From Candidatus Aminicenantota bacterium (GTDB taxonomy: Bacteria; Acidobacteriota; Aminicenantia; Aminicenantales; UBA8522): a stretch of 63,007 nucleotides of DNA. Under the pieces are notes generated by a model. That model was not told where the DNA came from and ran no database searches. It saw only the letters and a list, made by a program, of their open reading frames with translations. Below are positions 1 to 7,977 of the stretch, in pieces; the first letter of the stretch is position 1; each line of letters begins with the position of its first letter. The stretch covers positions 128,126-191,132 of the forward strand of contig JAFNEO010000053.1 in the NCBI GenBank assembly GCA_017886205.1, read 5' to 3'. A program made the position numbers and the translations under genes.

Positions 1-535
1 CGATAAGATAGTCTGCGTGTATGATCTTCTCCGCCGCTCGCATCTGGCTGCGGATTTTTTCCCAGGCCTCGCGCCGAGTGATCCCGTCCCGTTTCATCAG
101 CCGTTCGACCCGGACTCTCTCGGGACAATGGACGACCACGACCTTATCGAAGAACGGGCCGAACCCCGACTCGATGGTGAGCGCCGCCTCGGAGATGAAA
201 ATCTTATGAGTGCCCAGCCGCTCCAATCTCCGGACAGCCTGCTTTTTCTTTTGCAGGACAAGAGGATGCAAAACACGATTCAGGAACCGTCTCTCTGTCT
301 CAGACGAAAAGACAATCTTTCCCAAGAGCTGCCGGTTGACCGTTCGGTCGGAGTTCAGGATCCCCGCTCCAAAATGGTCGACAATCCGGCTCCAGGCTGG
401 CCGCCCCGGCTTGATCAGGTCATGGGCCACCCGGTCGGCCGAGTGGATATAGCAATTATGGTCGGCCAATACCTTGGCGACGACAGATTTTCCCGCGGCG
501 ATGCCCCCGGTCAGCGCCACCCTCAGTATGGGCAC
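1..535 (-). CDS. coaE: dephospho-CoA kinase (3' end outside window)
   Basis: The reverse strand encodes about 178 residues of dephospho-CoA kinase, which phosphorylates the 3'-hydroxyl of dephospho-CoA in the last step of coenzyme A synthesis. The N-terminus carries a P-loop, LTGGIAAGKS, where most CoaE proteins have GGIGSGKS. It is followed by the family-typical region around SADRVAHDLI. The lid-like segment RLMKRDGITRREAWEKI is near the window edge. The reading frame is still open at position 1, so about 20-30 residues are missing. The only sensible start is the GTG at 533-535, eight bases after the stop of the PilZ gene, so the two are probably cotranscribed. Confidence 0.88.
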   Translation of the reverse strand, partial: MPILRVALTGGIAAGKSVVAKVLADHNCYIHSADRVAHDLIKPGRPAWSRIVDHFGAGILNSDRTVNRQLLGKIVFSSETERRFLNRVLHPLVLQKKKQAVRRLERLGTHKIFISEAALTIESGFGPFFDKVVVVHCPERVRVERLMKRDGITRREAWEKIRSQMRAAEKIIHADYLI

Positions 536-542
536 GCGGATG

Positions 543-935
543 CTATTTCGCCTTCTTCTTGGCGTCCTCGACGAACTTGAAGTCCTTGGTGAACCGTATG
601 GCGACACCTTGCCGCTTGCCTTTTTTGTCCGGTTCCTCGAGACGCACGGTGATCCCGCCCAGGTTGAGCTTGATCTTCTTTCCTCCAGTGAGGTTCTTCG
701 GTAGGTCGATCATGAGGTTGAGCCTGGATCCGACGACGACTCCCGAGTCGAGACAGAAGTAGGCTCCCGTGGCGCTGATGTTCTGGAGGGTGGTCGTCTC
801 GATGAATTTTTCACCGTGGGGGAGACGGCCTTCGATCATCGTCGAGAGGGGCAGGTCCAGGCGCCACTCTCGACGGCGGTTGGCCTGGAGGGAAGGAATG
901 GCCTCTTCCTTTTTGGGTTTGGCTGCTTTTTTCAT
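543..935 (-). CDS. PilZ-domain protein, probable c-di-GMP binder
   Basis: A 130-residue protein with a single PilZ domain after a basic N-terminal tail. Both c-di-GMP binding signatures are present: RxxxR (R21 and R25 in RREWR) and the N/DxSxxG motif (NISATG, residues 52-57). This is therefore the one of the three PilZ-type proteins in this cluster that I expect to bind c-di-GMP. The C-terminus is lysine-rich. It lies 24 bases downstream of a LuxR-type regulator and just upstream of coaE on the same strand, so it may share the regulator's promoter. It is a single-domain protein, so any output must come through a partner. Confidence 0.85.
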   Translation of the reverse strand: MKKAAKPKKEEAIPSLQANRRREWRLDLPLSTMIEGRLPHGEKFIETTTLQNISATGAYFCLDSGVVVGSRLNLMIDLPKNLTGGKKIKLNLGGITVRLEEPDKKGKRQGVAIRFTKDFKFVEDAKKKAK

Positions 936-959
936 CTCAACCTCTGCTTGATTCCCGGA

Positions 960-1646
960 TTAAAACAGAGCCGAATTGATGGCGTACAAGGCCAGCTGGA
1001 GCCGGCTGTGCGTATCCAACTTAGCATAGATGCTCTTGATATGCGACCGGACCGTGTTCTTGCTGATGAACAGGATCTCGGCGATCTCGTCGTTGCTCTT
1101 GCCCTGGCCGATGAGTCGAAGGACCTGGAACTCGGTGGGGGTGAGCTGGTCGAGTGTCTTTTCCTTGAGGTCCCGGCCGACCACGGAGATGATGCGGTCC
1201 ATGATGCTGCTCATCCTGTCTCGCGGCAGCCAGATCTCCCCCTTGTGGATGACCCGGATCGCTTCCGAGAGTTGACCAGCGGGATCGGTGAGGTCGAAAT
1301 ACCCCCTGGCCCCCGCGTTGATCAGGCCGACGATCTCCTCGTGCGAGGGAATGCTTCCCAGGATCAGGAGCTGCGACTTGCTCTGAAGCTTGGAAATCTC
1401 TTTGATGGCCTTGCAAATTTCCCGCATGTTGGGCAATGGCTCGGTGTTGGCGAAGAGGATCACCTGCGGCCGGAGCTTCTTGATCGATTCCATGAAGCTC
1501 TCGATCGTGTTCTTCTCCACGTTGGCGATCTCGATGCCGCCATCAGTTTCCATGGCCTTCAGGATCCCCGAAAGGATGATTTCCGAAGGACAGAAAATGA
1601 GGATCTTGATTTTCTTCTCTTCCGCCGTCATGCTCTTTTTTTTCAT
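960..1646 (-). CDS. LuxR-family response regulator with degenerate receiver
   Basis: A 228-residue protein with the NarL/FixJ layout: a receiver-like domain (about residues 12-135) and a C-terminal LuxR helix-turn-helix (about 165-225), recognisable from LTPTEFQVLRLIGQG and NTVRSHIKSIYAKL. The receiver has lost the residues needed for phosphorylation. The acidic pair after strand 1 reads CP, the phosphoacceptor Asp position is Ala66 in QVILFANTEP, and the usual Lys near GYFDLTDP is absent. It is therefore likely to work without phosphotransfer, perhaps through ligand or protein binding. It begins a minus-strand unit with a PilZ gene and coaE, behind a strong promoter at 1716-1744. Confidence 0.87.
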   Translation of the reverse strand: MKKKSMTAEEKKIKILIFCPSEIILSGILKAMETDGGIEIANVEKNTIESFMESIKKLRPQVILFANTEPLPNMREICKAIKEISKLQSKSQLLILGSIPSHEEIVGLINAGARGYFDLTDPAGQLSEAIRVIHKGEIWLPRDRMSSIMDRIISVVGRDLKEKTLDQLTPTEFQVLRLIGQGKSNDEIAEILFISKNTVRSHIKSIYAKLDTHSRLQLALYAINSALF

Positions 1647-1715
1647 GGTTCACTCACTCTCTGTGTTTCTTAGCCCCAAAGCGTGAAGGTTCGTTTCAAC
1701 TCTTGGCTCGGCAGA

Positions 1716-1744
1716 ATTCTATAAAATCACCCCCGTCTTGTCAA
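1716..1744 (-). promoter_or_regulatory. sigma70-like promoter of the LuxR/PilZ/coaE unit
   Basis: Read on the minus strand, TTGACA (1739-1744) and TAGAAT (1716-1721) are separated by exactly 17 bases. Transcription would start near 1709, giving a leader of about 63 bases before the regulator gene. Confidence 0.75.
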
Positions 1745-1807
1745 GTGAAGCCTCAGGGGAGTCCGACCTTTAGCGGAGACACTTGCCTGCTTCGAGGAAG
1801 GGGAGAG

Positions 1808-2287
1808 CTAGTTGATGCTCGGCGGGATGGGAAGCAACTTGAATTTTTTATCCAGCCGCAGCGAGACCAGCTGTTTTTTCCCGTTGCGCGAGGAGTCCGC
1901 CTGGGTCAGGAGGACGGTACCGGTCAATTGCAGCTTGAGGCTTTTCTCCAGGATGAGAGTCTTGGGGATATCCAGCGAGATGTCCAGCTTCGCTCCGATC
2001 GGCACATGAGAACGGAGCCAGATAGTCGCTTCCTCGGAGCTGATCGACGTGATCAGGGTCTTCTCGCGGAATTTATTCTCCAGGACGTCCACCCCGGTTA
2101 CCAAAGCGGGAAGAGAGAGCTCGAAGGCACGCTCCCTCTTCCCGTCTTTGGACGCGCTATGGATGGAGGGTTTGAAGGGCTCTTCCTTTTCATTCATGTT
2201 CGGAATCTCATTATCCGCAGCACTCTCCGCCAGGACAATCCCTCTTGGAGATGAATCGAAGGGTGATTTTTTGGCCATTCTCGTCAT
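1808..2287 (-). CDS. divergent PilZ-like protein
   Basis: A 159-residue protein whose second half matches the shape of the neighbouring PilZ proteins: LSLPALVTGVDVLENKFREKT, then a strand pattern ending in SLRLDKKFKLLP, comparable to the RFTKDFKFVE end of the first PilZ protein. The RxxxR and N/DxSxxG ligand motifs are absent (the equivalent region reads SISSEEATIWL), so c-di-GMP binding is unlikely. About 55 N-terminal residues are low-complexity and probably disordered. An internal start at the second Met (four residues in) is possible. It may have come from duplication of the PilZ genes on either side; I infer this from the shared order of motifs. Confidence 0.7.
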   Translation of the reverse strand: MTRMAKKSPFDSSPRGIVLAESAADNEIPNMNEKEEPFKPSIHSASKDGKRERAFELSLPALVTGVDVLENKFREKTLITSISSEEATIWLRSHVPIGAKLDISLDIPKTLILEKSLKLQLTGTVLLTQADSSRNGKKQLVSLRLDKKFKLLPIPPSIN

Positions 2288-2363
2288 CCATAAAGATTAG
2301 GCCTTGCTGTTCCCAACGGCGTCCGTCTGGACCTCCTCGCGACCGACGAGAGACGGTATCTCC

Positions 2364-2723
2364 CTATCCGTCCGCTTTGATGAAATATTTGTTCTCAAAC
2401 CTCAAAGAGACCCGGTGCCTCGAATGATGGGAATGATTGGCCTCGACGAGCGCCACTTTGCCGCTAATGACGAGCTTCAGGTTCTGGTCATCGGACAACG
2501 AGGGGGGAAGGTCGATGATCAGCTTGAGCTTGGAACCTAGCGTGATGGAATTGACCAAGTTGAATGAGGCTCCGTGATGGCTGATGTAAAAGAGAACGGT
2601 CTTCTCCTGAAAGGAACGGCCCGCGGCGTCGCGGCCCTCGACGGCAGTGGGAAGTGGCAGGTTGAAGATCTGGTCCTTCCTTTCGGCTTTGCTCGACGAC
2701 AATAATGAGGATTTCGATAACAT
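2364..2723 (-). CDS. divergent PilZ-like protein
   Basis: A 119-residue single-domain protein that aligns by eye with the PilZ proteins downstream: LPLPTAVEGRDAAGRSFQEKT, a segment GSKLKLIIDLPPSL, and the terminal strand VSLRFENKYF. The RxxxR motif is reduced to RKDQIF, and N/DxSxxG reads YISHHGASF, so one half-motif (S-x-x-G-like) is partly kept. Binding of c-di-GMP is uncertain. It is the first of the minus-strand PilZ genes. The stretch 2724-2940 upstream of it holds an inverted repeat and the divergent proS promoter. Confidence 0.72.
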   Translation of the reverse strand: MLSKSSLLSSSKAERKDQIFNLPLPTAVEGRDAAGRSFQEKTVLFYISHHGASFNLVNSITLGSKLKLIIDLPPSLSDDQNLKLVISGKVALVEANHSHHSRHRVSLRFENKYFIKADG

Positions 2724-2781
2724 AACCGCTTCCTTTTCCTTTTTCGTTTCCTAAGATGCCATGCCCGGGCAGAGGGGTCAA

Positions 2782-2809
2782 TCACCCCTTTGGATGAAAT
2801 CAGGGGTGA
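2782..2809. repeat. 8-bp inverted repeat between PilZ gene and proS
   Basis: TCACCCCT at 2782-2789 is repeated in inverse as AGGGGTGA at 2802-2809, with a 12-base loop. It lies in the leader of the PilZ gene, between two divergent units. It may be an operator or a weak hairpin; no adjacent T-run makes it a convincing terminator for either strand. Confidence 0.45.
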
Positions 2810-2881
2810 ATTTGTTTTCGCCGCCCCATGATCCCCGGTCTCACCCCCGAGGCGCGCATCCGAAACAGGCCCCGGAGTTCC

Positions 2882-2910
2882 TTGACAAACATAGGGGTGG
2901 CGGATAGAAT
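2882..2910 (+). promoter_or_regulatory. sigma70-like promoter of proS
   Basis: TTGACA (2882-2887) and TAGAAT (2905-2910) are 17 bases apart. Transcription would begin near 2917, about 24 bases before the GTG start of proS. The same -35/-10 pair occurs upstream of the LuxR-type gene. Confidence 0.75.
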
Positions 2911-2940
2911 GAGCCAATCATTGCGCGCCTGGAGTGATCC

Positions 2941-4395
2941 GTGGCCAAGGATGAACGATTTGTCAAGCAGATCACAGCCAAGAGCGAGGATTTCTCCCGC
3001 TGGTACCTGGAGATCATCCGCAAGGCTGAGATGGCTGATTATGCCCCGATGAAGGGCATCATGGTCATCCGCCCTTACGGCTACACGATTTGGGAGAACA
3101 TCCAGCGTCTGATGGACCGGCGGATCAAGGAGACAGGGCACGTCAATGCCTATTTTCCCTTATTCATCCCGGAGAGCTTTCTGAAGAAGGAGATGGAGCA
3201 CCTGGAAGGGTTCGCTCCGCAGGTCGCCTGGGTTACGCAAGGAGGCCAGGAGGAGCTGGAGGAGCGGCTGGCTGTCCGGCCGACATCGGAGGCCATCATC
3301 GGCTCCATGTATGCCAAGTGGATCCAATCCTATCGGGATCTGCCGGTCTTGATCAACCAATGGGCCAACATTGTTCGCTGGGAGAAAGTGACCCGGCCCT
3401 TTCTCCGGACCACCGAGTTCCTATGGCAGGAGGGACACACCGCTCACGAGACGATGGAAGAGGCACAGGAGGAAACCATCAAGGTCCTTTACATGTACAA
3501 GGATTTCGTGGAATCGGAGCTGGCCATCCCGGTGATCGAAGGCCGGAAGTCGCCGCGGGAGAGGTTCGCTGGAGCCATGGAGACTTACGCGATCGAAGCA
3601 CTGATGTCGGACGGCAAAGCGCTCCAGATGGGCACATCGCACAACCTCGGACAGCATTTCTCCAAAGTCTTCGAGATCCGTTTTGAGGACAGGGAGCAAA
3701 AGCAGCAGTATGTCTGGCAGACATCATGGGGGGTTTCCACGCGCCTGATCGGGGCCCTGGTCATGACCCATGGGGACGACTCCGGGCTGAGGATGCCGCC
3801 TCAGGTAGCGCCCATCCAGGTGGTCGTCGTTCCCATCTCGTTGGGCAGCTGGAAAGAGAATGTCCTCCCTGTCGCCCTGGCCATCGAAAAGGAACTGCTC
3901 GAGGCCGGCCTACGCGTCAAGCTGGATGCTCGGGAGGAATTCACGCCCGGCTGGAAATTCTCGGAGTGGGAGATGCGGGGAGTGCCGCTGCGGGTGGAGG
4001 TCGGGCCGAAAGATATAAAGGAGAACCGTGCGGTTCTGGTCCGCCGGGACGTTCAGCAGAAGGACTTCGTCGGACTGGCCGCGCTGGCGCCGCAGGTCAA
4101 GAAAACGCTCCAGCAGATCCAGTCCTCCCTGTTCGAGCAGGCGCTGAGGTTTCAGCGGGAGAACACGCGGAGCGTTTCTGATTATCGGGAATTCAAAGAA
4201 GTCCTCGAGTCCAAGCGCGGTTTCATCCGGAGCTGGTGGTGTGGCGATGAAGCCTGTGAGGACAAGATCAAAGAAGAGACAATGGCCAGCATTCGGGTGA
4301 TCCCCTTGAAGGAAGAAGCTAAGGAGGACCCGGGCGATTGCGTTTACTGCCGGAAAAAGGGCCGGGAGCTGGCCTATTTCGCCAGGGCCTATTGA
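2941..4395 (+). CDS. proS: prolyl-tRNA synthetase, archaeal/eukaryal type
   Basis: A 484-residue class II aminoacyl-tRNA synthetase that charges tRNA-Pro. Length and sequence are those of the short archaeal/eukaryal-type ProS rather than the roughly 570-residue bacterial form with an inserted editing domain. Visible signatures are the motif 2 region RWEKVTRPFLRTTEFLWQEG, the proline-pocket TSHNLGQHFSKVF, and motif 3 in THGDDSGLRMPPQVAP. An anticodon-binding domain follows from about residue 285. The C-terminus has the zinc-type CGDEAC...CVYC cysteines typical of this subtype. The GTG at 2941 is preceded by a GGAG element and a strong promoter. It is followed by pcm on the same strand. Confidence 0.95.
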   Translation: MAKDERFVKQITAKSEDFSRWYLEIIRKAEMADYAPMKGIMVIRPYGYTIWENIQRLMDRRIKETGHVNAYFPLFIPESFLKKEMEHLEGFAPQVAWVTQGGQEELEERLAVRPTSEAIIGSMYAKWIQSYRDLPVLINQWANIVRWEKVTRPFLRTTEFLWQEGHTAHETMEEAQEETIKVLYMYKDFVESELAIPVIEGRKSPRERFAGAMETYAIEALMSDGKALQMGTSHNLGQHFSKVFEIRFEDREQKQQYVWQTSWGVSTRLIGALVMTHGDDSGLRMPPQVAPIQVVVVPISLGSWKENVLPVALAIEKELLEAGLRVKLDAREEFTPGWKFSEWEMRGVPLRVEVGPKDIKENRAVLVRRDVQQKDFVGLAALAPQVKKTLQQIQSSLFEQALRFQRENTRSVSDYREFKEVLESKRGFIRSWWCGDEACEDKIKEETMASIRVIPLKEEAKEDPGDCVYCRKKGRELAYFARAY

Positions 4396-4504
4396 TGGCC
4401 CTGAGTGCGCCGGCGCTCTCTGCCTGCGGCGCGTGATGGCTGGACTTTCTGCCGAAGGTGGGCTGGACTGACCCGCGGAGAACTCCGGGAAACAGGGGGA
4501 GACC

Positions 4505-5146
4505 ATGGCGGACCCGCAAGACGATTTCATCACCCAAAGGGAGAGCATGGTGGACGTCCAGATCCGGGCCCGGGGCGTGAATGACGAGAAAGTGCTGGCG
4601 GCCATGCACAAGGTGCCGCGGCATCTTTTCGTTCCCGGAGAACTCAGGTCTTTTGCCCACGGGGACGAGCCTCTTCCGATCGGCGAAGGGCAGACAATTT
4701 CCCAGCCGTATATCGTCGCCTACATGACCGAGGCCCTCGAGCTTTCGGGAGGGGAAAAAGTTCTGGAGGTAGGCACGGGGAGCGGCTATCAAACGGCCGT
4801 CCTGGCCGAGATCGTCCGCCAGGTCTTCACGGTAGAACTTCTTAGCGGACTCTCTGAGAGGGCCGGGGCGCTCCTCCAGGTGCTCGGCTACTCGAATATC
4901 TGCTTCAAGGTCGGGGACGGCACTCTGGGATGGGAAGAGAACGCTCCGTTCGATGCGATCATGGTCACGGCCGCGGCAGAGGCGGTTCCGAAGAGGCTCC
5001 AAGAACAGCTCGGTCCGAACGGACGAATGATCATCCCCGTGGGAGCGGGTTTTCAGGAGCTCTTCCTTATCACCCGCGAGCGGCGGGGTTTCCGGAAGAA
5101 AAAATTGCTGCCGGTCCGCTTCGTCCCCCTTGTTTCGGCTCATTGA
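4505..5146 (+). CDS. pcm: protein-L-isoaspartate O-methyltransferase
   Basis: A 213-residue SAM-dependent methyltransferase that starts repair of isoaspartyl residues in damaged proteins. Motif I is clear (VLEVGTGSGYQTAVLAEI, about residues 82-99), and the family-specific N-terminal features are present (MVDVQIRARGVNDEKVLAAM and the PRHLFVPGE segment). The DAIMVTAAAEAVPKRLQEQL region matches the catalytic core. The length is normal for the family. An AG-rich GGGGGAGA ribosome-binding site precedes the ATG. It is probably cotranscribed with proS and the DUF192 gene downstream; it is a stand-alone soluble enzyme. Confidence 0.93.
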   Translation: MADPQDDFITQRESMVDVQIRARGVNDEKVLAAMHKVPRHLFVPGELRSFAHGDEPLPIGEGQTISQPYIVAYMTEALELSGGEKVLEVGTGSGYQTAVLAEIVRQVFTVELLSGLSERAGALLQVLGYSNICFKVGDGTLGWEENAPFDAIMVTAAAEAVPKRLQEQLGPNGRMIIPVGAGFQELFLITRERRGFRKKKLLPVRFVPLVSAH

Positions 5147-5202
5147 CAAGCAGACGGGAGAGGGATACCATGGCGGCGGACGGGGTTTGACGGAGATCGA
5201 AG

Positions 5203-5667
5203 ATGAAGAGACGAATCATCCTGCTCCTGGTATTTCTGACGCTCTACTGCTCCGGACAGGCGGGGAAGAACAAGTTCATCAAGGTCTATTTTCTTGACGG
5301 TTTCTCCGCCACCGCCGAGCTCGCCATGAGCGACGAGGAGCGAGCTCAGGGGCTTATGTTCCGGGAGAGGATCAACGAGGATCAAGCCATGCTGTTCCTC
5401 TTTGAGGAAGAGGACATCCATTCTTTTTGGATGAAGAATATGCGCTTTGCCATCGATATTTTATGGCTTGATGGTCAGAAGCGGATCGTGCATATCGAAA
5501 ACCGGGTCCCGCCTTGCCCCAAAGACCCCTGCCCCTCCTATGTTCCTGCCGCTGCGGCGGCGTTCGTCCTTGAGCTCCAGGCCGGCTTCGTCGAAAAACA
5601 CGGCCTGCGCCTCTACGACCGAATCGAATTCGTCCTGCCCAGGCTCAGCGAACCTCGAAATCCGTGA
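5203..5667 (+). CDS. DUF192 family secreted or lipid-anchored protein
   Basis: A 154-residue protein with a short hydrophobic N-terminus ending in LTLYCSG, a plausible lipobox, so it may be a lipoprotein. The rest is one DUF192 domain, shown by AMSDEERAQGLMFRE, FWMKNMRFAIDILWLD and VLELQAGFVEKHGL. The biochemical role of DUF192 is not settled, so none is assigned. The ATG follows a GGAGATCGAAG ribosome-binding site. The 3' end overlaps the convergent gene at 5645-6154 by 23 bases. Confidence 0.87.
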   Translation: MKRRIILLLVFLTLYCSGQAGKNKFIKVYFLDGFSATAELAMSDEERAQGLMFRERINEDQAMLFLFEEEDIHSFWMKNMRFAIDILWLDGQKRIVHIENRVPPCPKDPCPSYVPAAAAAFVLELQAGFVEKHGLRLYDRIEFVLPRLSEPRNP

Positions 5668-6154
5668 TCTTGACCGCCGTCCTGCCGCTGAGCTTGTCCT
5701 TGAGTACAGCTTTGAATTTGTATTTCCCCGCCGGGACCTGACCACCTAAGGTGATATTGTTTTGGGCCCAGAGGTCCATCACCGGCGTCCTGGTCGTGTA
5801 ATGGAAATCGAGGGCGTTCGGCCACTCCTGGAGGACTTTCCCCTGTTCATCGAGCAGCACCATGTCTTGAGTGTACCAGATTTCGTAGATCTCTTCCTTC
5901 TTGGCGGTGAAGACGTTGACCGGCTCATAGTAGACCAGGAGCTCGCCGTTCTTATCGAGGGCTGGACCGGGGAGAGGCGCATAAGAGCCGAATGCGACTA
6001 TGCTCGAGCAAAAGGCGAAATTGCGGAACCCCAAGTCCCCCTTGTTCTGGATCTCGATAATCCTTTCCTTGAGCTTCAGGATTTCATTGTCCTGGGCGAT
6101 AGAAAGAGAAACAGCTAAGATGGTCAGGCCGGCCAGCCAGAATACCCTCTTCAT
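5645..6154 (-). CDS. secreted protein of unknown function
   Basis: A 169-residue protein with a typical signal peptide (MKRVFWLAGLTILAVSLSIA, cleavage near AQD). The mature part is a beta-rich domain ending in VPAGKYKFKAVLKDKLSGRT followed by VKITDFEVR, the kind of terminal Ig-like strand pattern found in exported proteins of this type of organism. I chose the Met nine codons into the open frame because it begins the signal peptide and follows a GGAGG-type site. No enzyme motif is visible. It is the last gene on this strand before the convergent DUF192 gene; 81 bases separate it from lpxB upstream. Confidence 0.72.
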   Translation of the reverse strand: MKRVFWLAGLTILAVSLSIAQDNEILKLKERIIEIQNKGDLGFRNFAFCSSIVAFGSYAPLPGPALDKNGELLVYYEPVNVFTAKKEEIYEIWYTQDMVLLDEQGKVLQEWPNALDFHYTTRTPVMDLWAQNNITLGGQVPAGKYKFKAVLKDKLSGRTAVKITDFEVR

Positions 6155-6235
6155 TTTTCCTCCTTCGGTCAAGAAAATCATCTATCTTCAGGAATTATAC
6201 TTGGCAGCGTGGGAAATGCAAGAGGGCTGGGGTCT

Positions 6236-7375
6236 TCAGGTGCGCAGAGGAAAGACGATCTCCCGGAGTTCCAGGGCGACGCGCTCGGACGCCTTTTCTG
6301 GCCCAAGAAGAACGGCCACCCGCCGGAATTCTTCTTTCATCTTGGCTCTTGTTTCTTCGGAGAAGAGCAGCGCTATCGTCTCGTGCACAAGGCGAGCGGT
6401 CGAGAAGCGGCCCTGGATGAGCTCAGGCACGACCGTCCTGGCGGCGAGGATGTTGACGATGCTGTAAGCGCGGATCCGCACCAGCCTGTGAAACGGATAA
6501 TAGGTAAGGGGGGAGAGGCGATAGAAGGCGATAAACGGGGTGCCCAGTAAGGCTGTCTCCAGGTTGGCCGTTCCACATGAGGAGAGAACCAGGTCGGCCT
6601 GGGCGATGGCGTCATATCTGTCCATAGTGAGGACATCGATCCCTTGCTCTCCGCGCGGCAGATACCGATGGAGATAATCCCGGTCGATGTTCTCCGCCAA
6701 AACAAGAAGAAAATGGACGGGGATTTTTGTCCTCAGCCTTCGGGCGGCCGCGATCAAGATGGGGAGGTGGTTCTTGATCTCCGTCCTCCGGCTTCCGGGC
6801 AGAAGAGTGATCAGATGGCCTTCACGCGGAAGAGAATACTTGGTCAGGAACTCGTCCCTGCTCAGGCTGGTTGTGACCTTGTCTTTGAGGGGATGGCCGA
6901 CGAACACCGCCGGGATGCCGTGGTCCTCGTAAAGCTTTTTTTCGAACGGGAAGATGAGGCACATCCGGGTGACCACTTTCCGGATAATCTTCAGCCGGCC
7001 GCTCCGCCACGCCCATACTGTGGGACTGATGTAATAGAGCACGGGAATGCCGGCCTTGTGCAACTTCTTGGCCAAGCGGAGGTTGAAGTCCGGCGCATCG
7101 ATGAGAACGGCCGCCGCAGGGTTTCTGGCTTGGACCTCTTTCTCGAGGCGAGTGAAGACCCGCCGGATCTGGGGGAGGCGGGTTATGACCTCGAAGATAC
7201 CGACGGCGCTCAGCTCCTTGATGGAGCAACAGATCTCGACTCCTTCTTCGGCCAGCCTCTCTCCGCCCACTCCGAAAAAGGCGATGTCCGCGTGCCGTCT
7301 TTTGAATTCGCGAACGACGTCCGCTCCATGCCTATCCCCTGAGTTTTCTCCGGCCACGATCAGGATGGACTTCAT
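6236..7375 (-). CDS. lpxB: lipid-A-disaccharide synthase
   Basis: A 379-residue GT19 glycosyltransferase that joins UDP-2,3-diacylglucosamine and lipid X to give the lipid A disaccharide at the inner face of the cytoplasmic membrane. Family signatures are the N-terminal VAGENSGDRHGADVV, the central LLPGSRRTEI and the C-terminal SSCGTANLETALLGTPFIAF. The length is normal. Its ATG overlaps the stop of the upstream pseudopilin gene (ATGA type), so it is translated from the rpsO-pnp-pseudopilin transcript. With waaA about 4.4 kb away, it shows that the cell makes a lipid A/Kdo outer leaflet. Confidence 0.94.
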   Translation of the reverse strand: MKSILIVAGENSGDRHGADVVREFKRRHADIAFFGVGGERLAEEGVEICCSIKELSAVGIFEVITRLPQIRRVFTRLEKEVQARNPAAAVLIDAPDFNLRLAKKLHKAGIPVLYYISPTVWAWRSGRLKIIRKVVTRMCLIFPFEKKLYEDHGIPAVFVGHPLKDKVTTSLSRDEFLTKYSLPREGHLITLLPGSRRTEIKNHLPILIAAARRLRTKIPVHFLLVLAENIDRDYLHRYLPRGEQGIDVLTMDRYDAIAQADLVLSSCGTANLETALLGTPFIAFYRLSPLTYYPFHRLVRIRAYSIVNILAARTVVPELIQGRFSTARLVHETIALLFSEETRAKMKEEFRRVAVLLGPEKASERVALELREIVFPLRT

Positions 7376-7971
7376 TTAGGGGACTGGCCGTAGTAGACGA
7401 TCTCCGGCGGCTGCTTGGGATCCTGGCCGTAAAAAAAGAGCCACTTATCGTAGCTCTCTTGATCGTTATAGATGCGGAAGGATTTCTTGGTGGACGAGCT
7501 GACAACGCCGAGGATCTGGACGTTTCGAATCGAGGAAAGGGCGCTCTTCGGGGCCACCAGGATACTTTGGGCCACAAATGCTTGACCCTGACCGCGATCC
7601 TGTCTGGAGGCTTCCTCCATCCGGACTGGAGTTCCGCCTGAACGGCGCCGCCTGGCGCCTCCCGGACCTCCACCCTCCGGAAGGAGGATGATGTTCCAAT
7701 CGCCATCCAGGCTCATCGGGTCCTTGAAAGGACGGCGGAGACACTTTTCTTCAACCAGCTCTTCAAGCGTTTTCGGAAAGGTGCCGGGCTTCTTGATCTG
7801 GAAGACCCGCACCGCCTCGACGTATTGTTTGCCCCGGAATATGAGTTCTTCTTCTTTCTCCCGTTGGATCTGGGTTTGCCAGACAGGGACAGCAACCAGC
7901 AGGCCGATGCCCATCGCGGTCACGACAAACAGAAGCATGATCAAGACATAGCCGCTGGCTCTATTCTCCAT
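7372..7971 (-). CDS. pseudopilin-like protein lacking Glu5
   Basis: A 199-residue membrane-anchored protein, third in a row of pseudopilin genes. It has a short N-terminus ending in Gly (ENRASG), then a hydrophobic helix, YVLIMLLFVVTAMGIGLLVA. A prepilin-peptidase site after Gly7 is plausible, but the conserved Glu at mature position 5 is missing. In type II secretion and type IV pilus systems, loss of Glu5 is typical of the tip subunit (GspK or PilX). The globular part has the KPGTFPKTLEELVEEKCL and RPFKDPMS features shared with the two upstream genes. A Gly/Arg-rich stretch near residues 117-130 looks like a loop. Confidence 0.75.
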   Translation of the reverse strand: MENRASGYVLIMLLFVVTAMGIGLLVAVPVWQTQIQREKEEELIFRGKQYVEAVRVFQIKKPGTFPKTLEELVEEKCLRRPFKDPMSLDGDWNIILLPEGGGPGGARRRRSGGTPVRMEEASRQDRGQGQAFVAQSILVAPKSALSSIRNVQILGVVSSSTKKSFRIYNDQESYDKWLFFYGQDPKQPPEIVYYGQSPK

Positions 7972-7977
7972 AGTCCG

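Noticed and set aside
2782..2820. Intrinsic terminator between the PilZ gene and proS
   Set aside because: The hairpin is followed by ATTTGTTTT on the plus strand, but no plus-strand gene ends before it, and the minus strand has no T-run after it.
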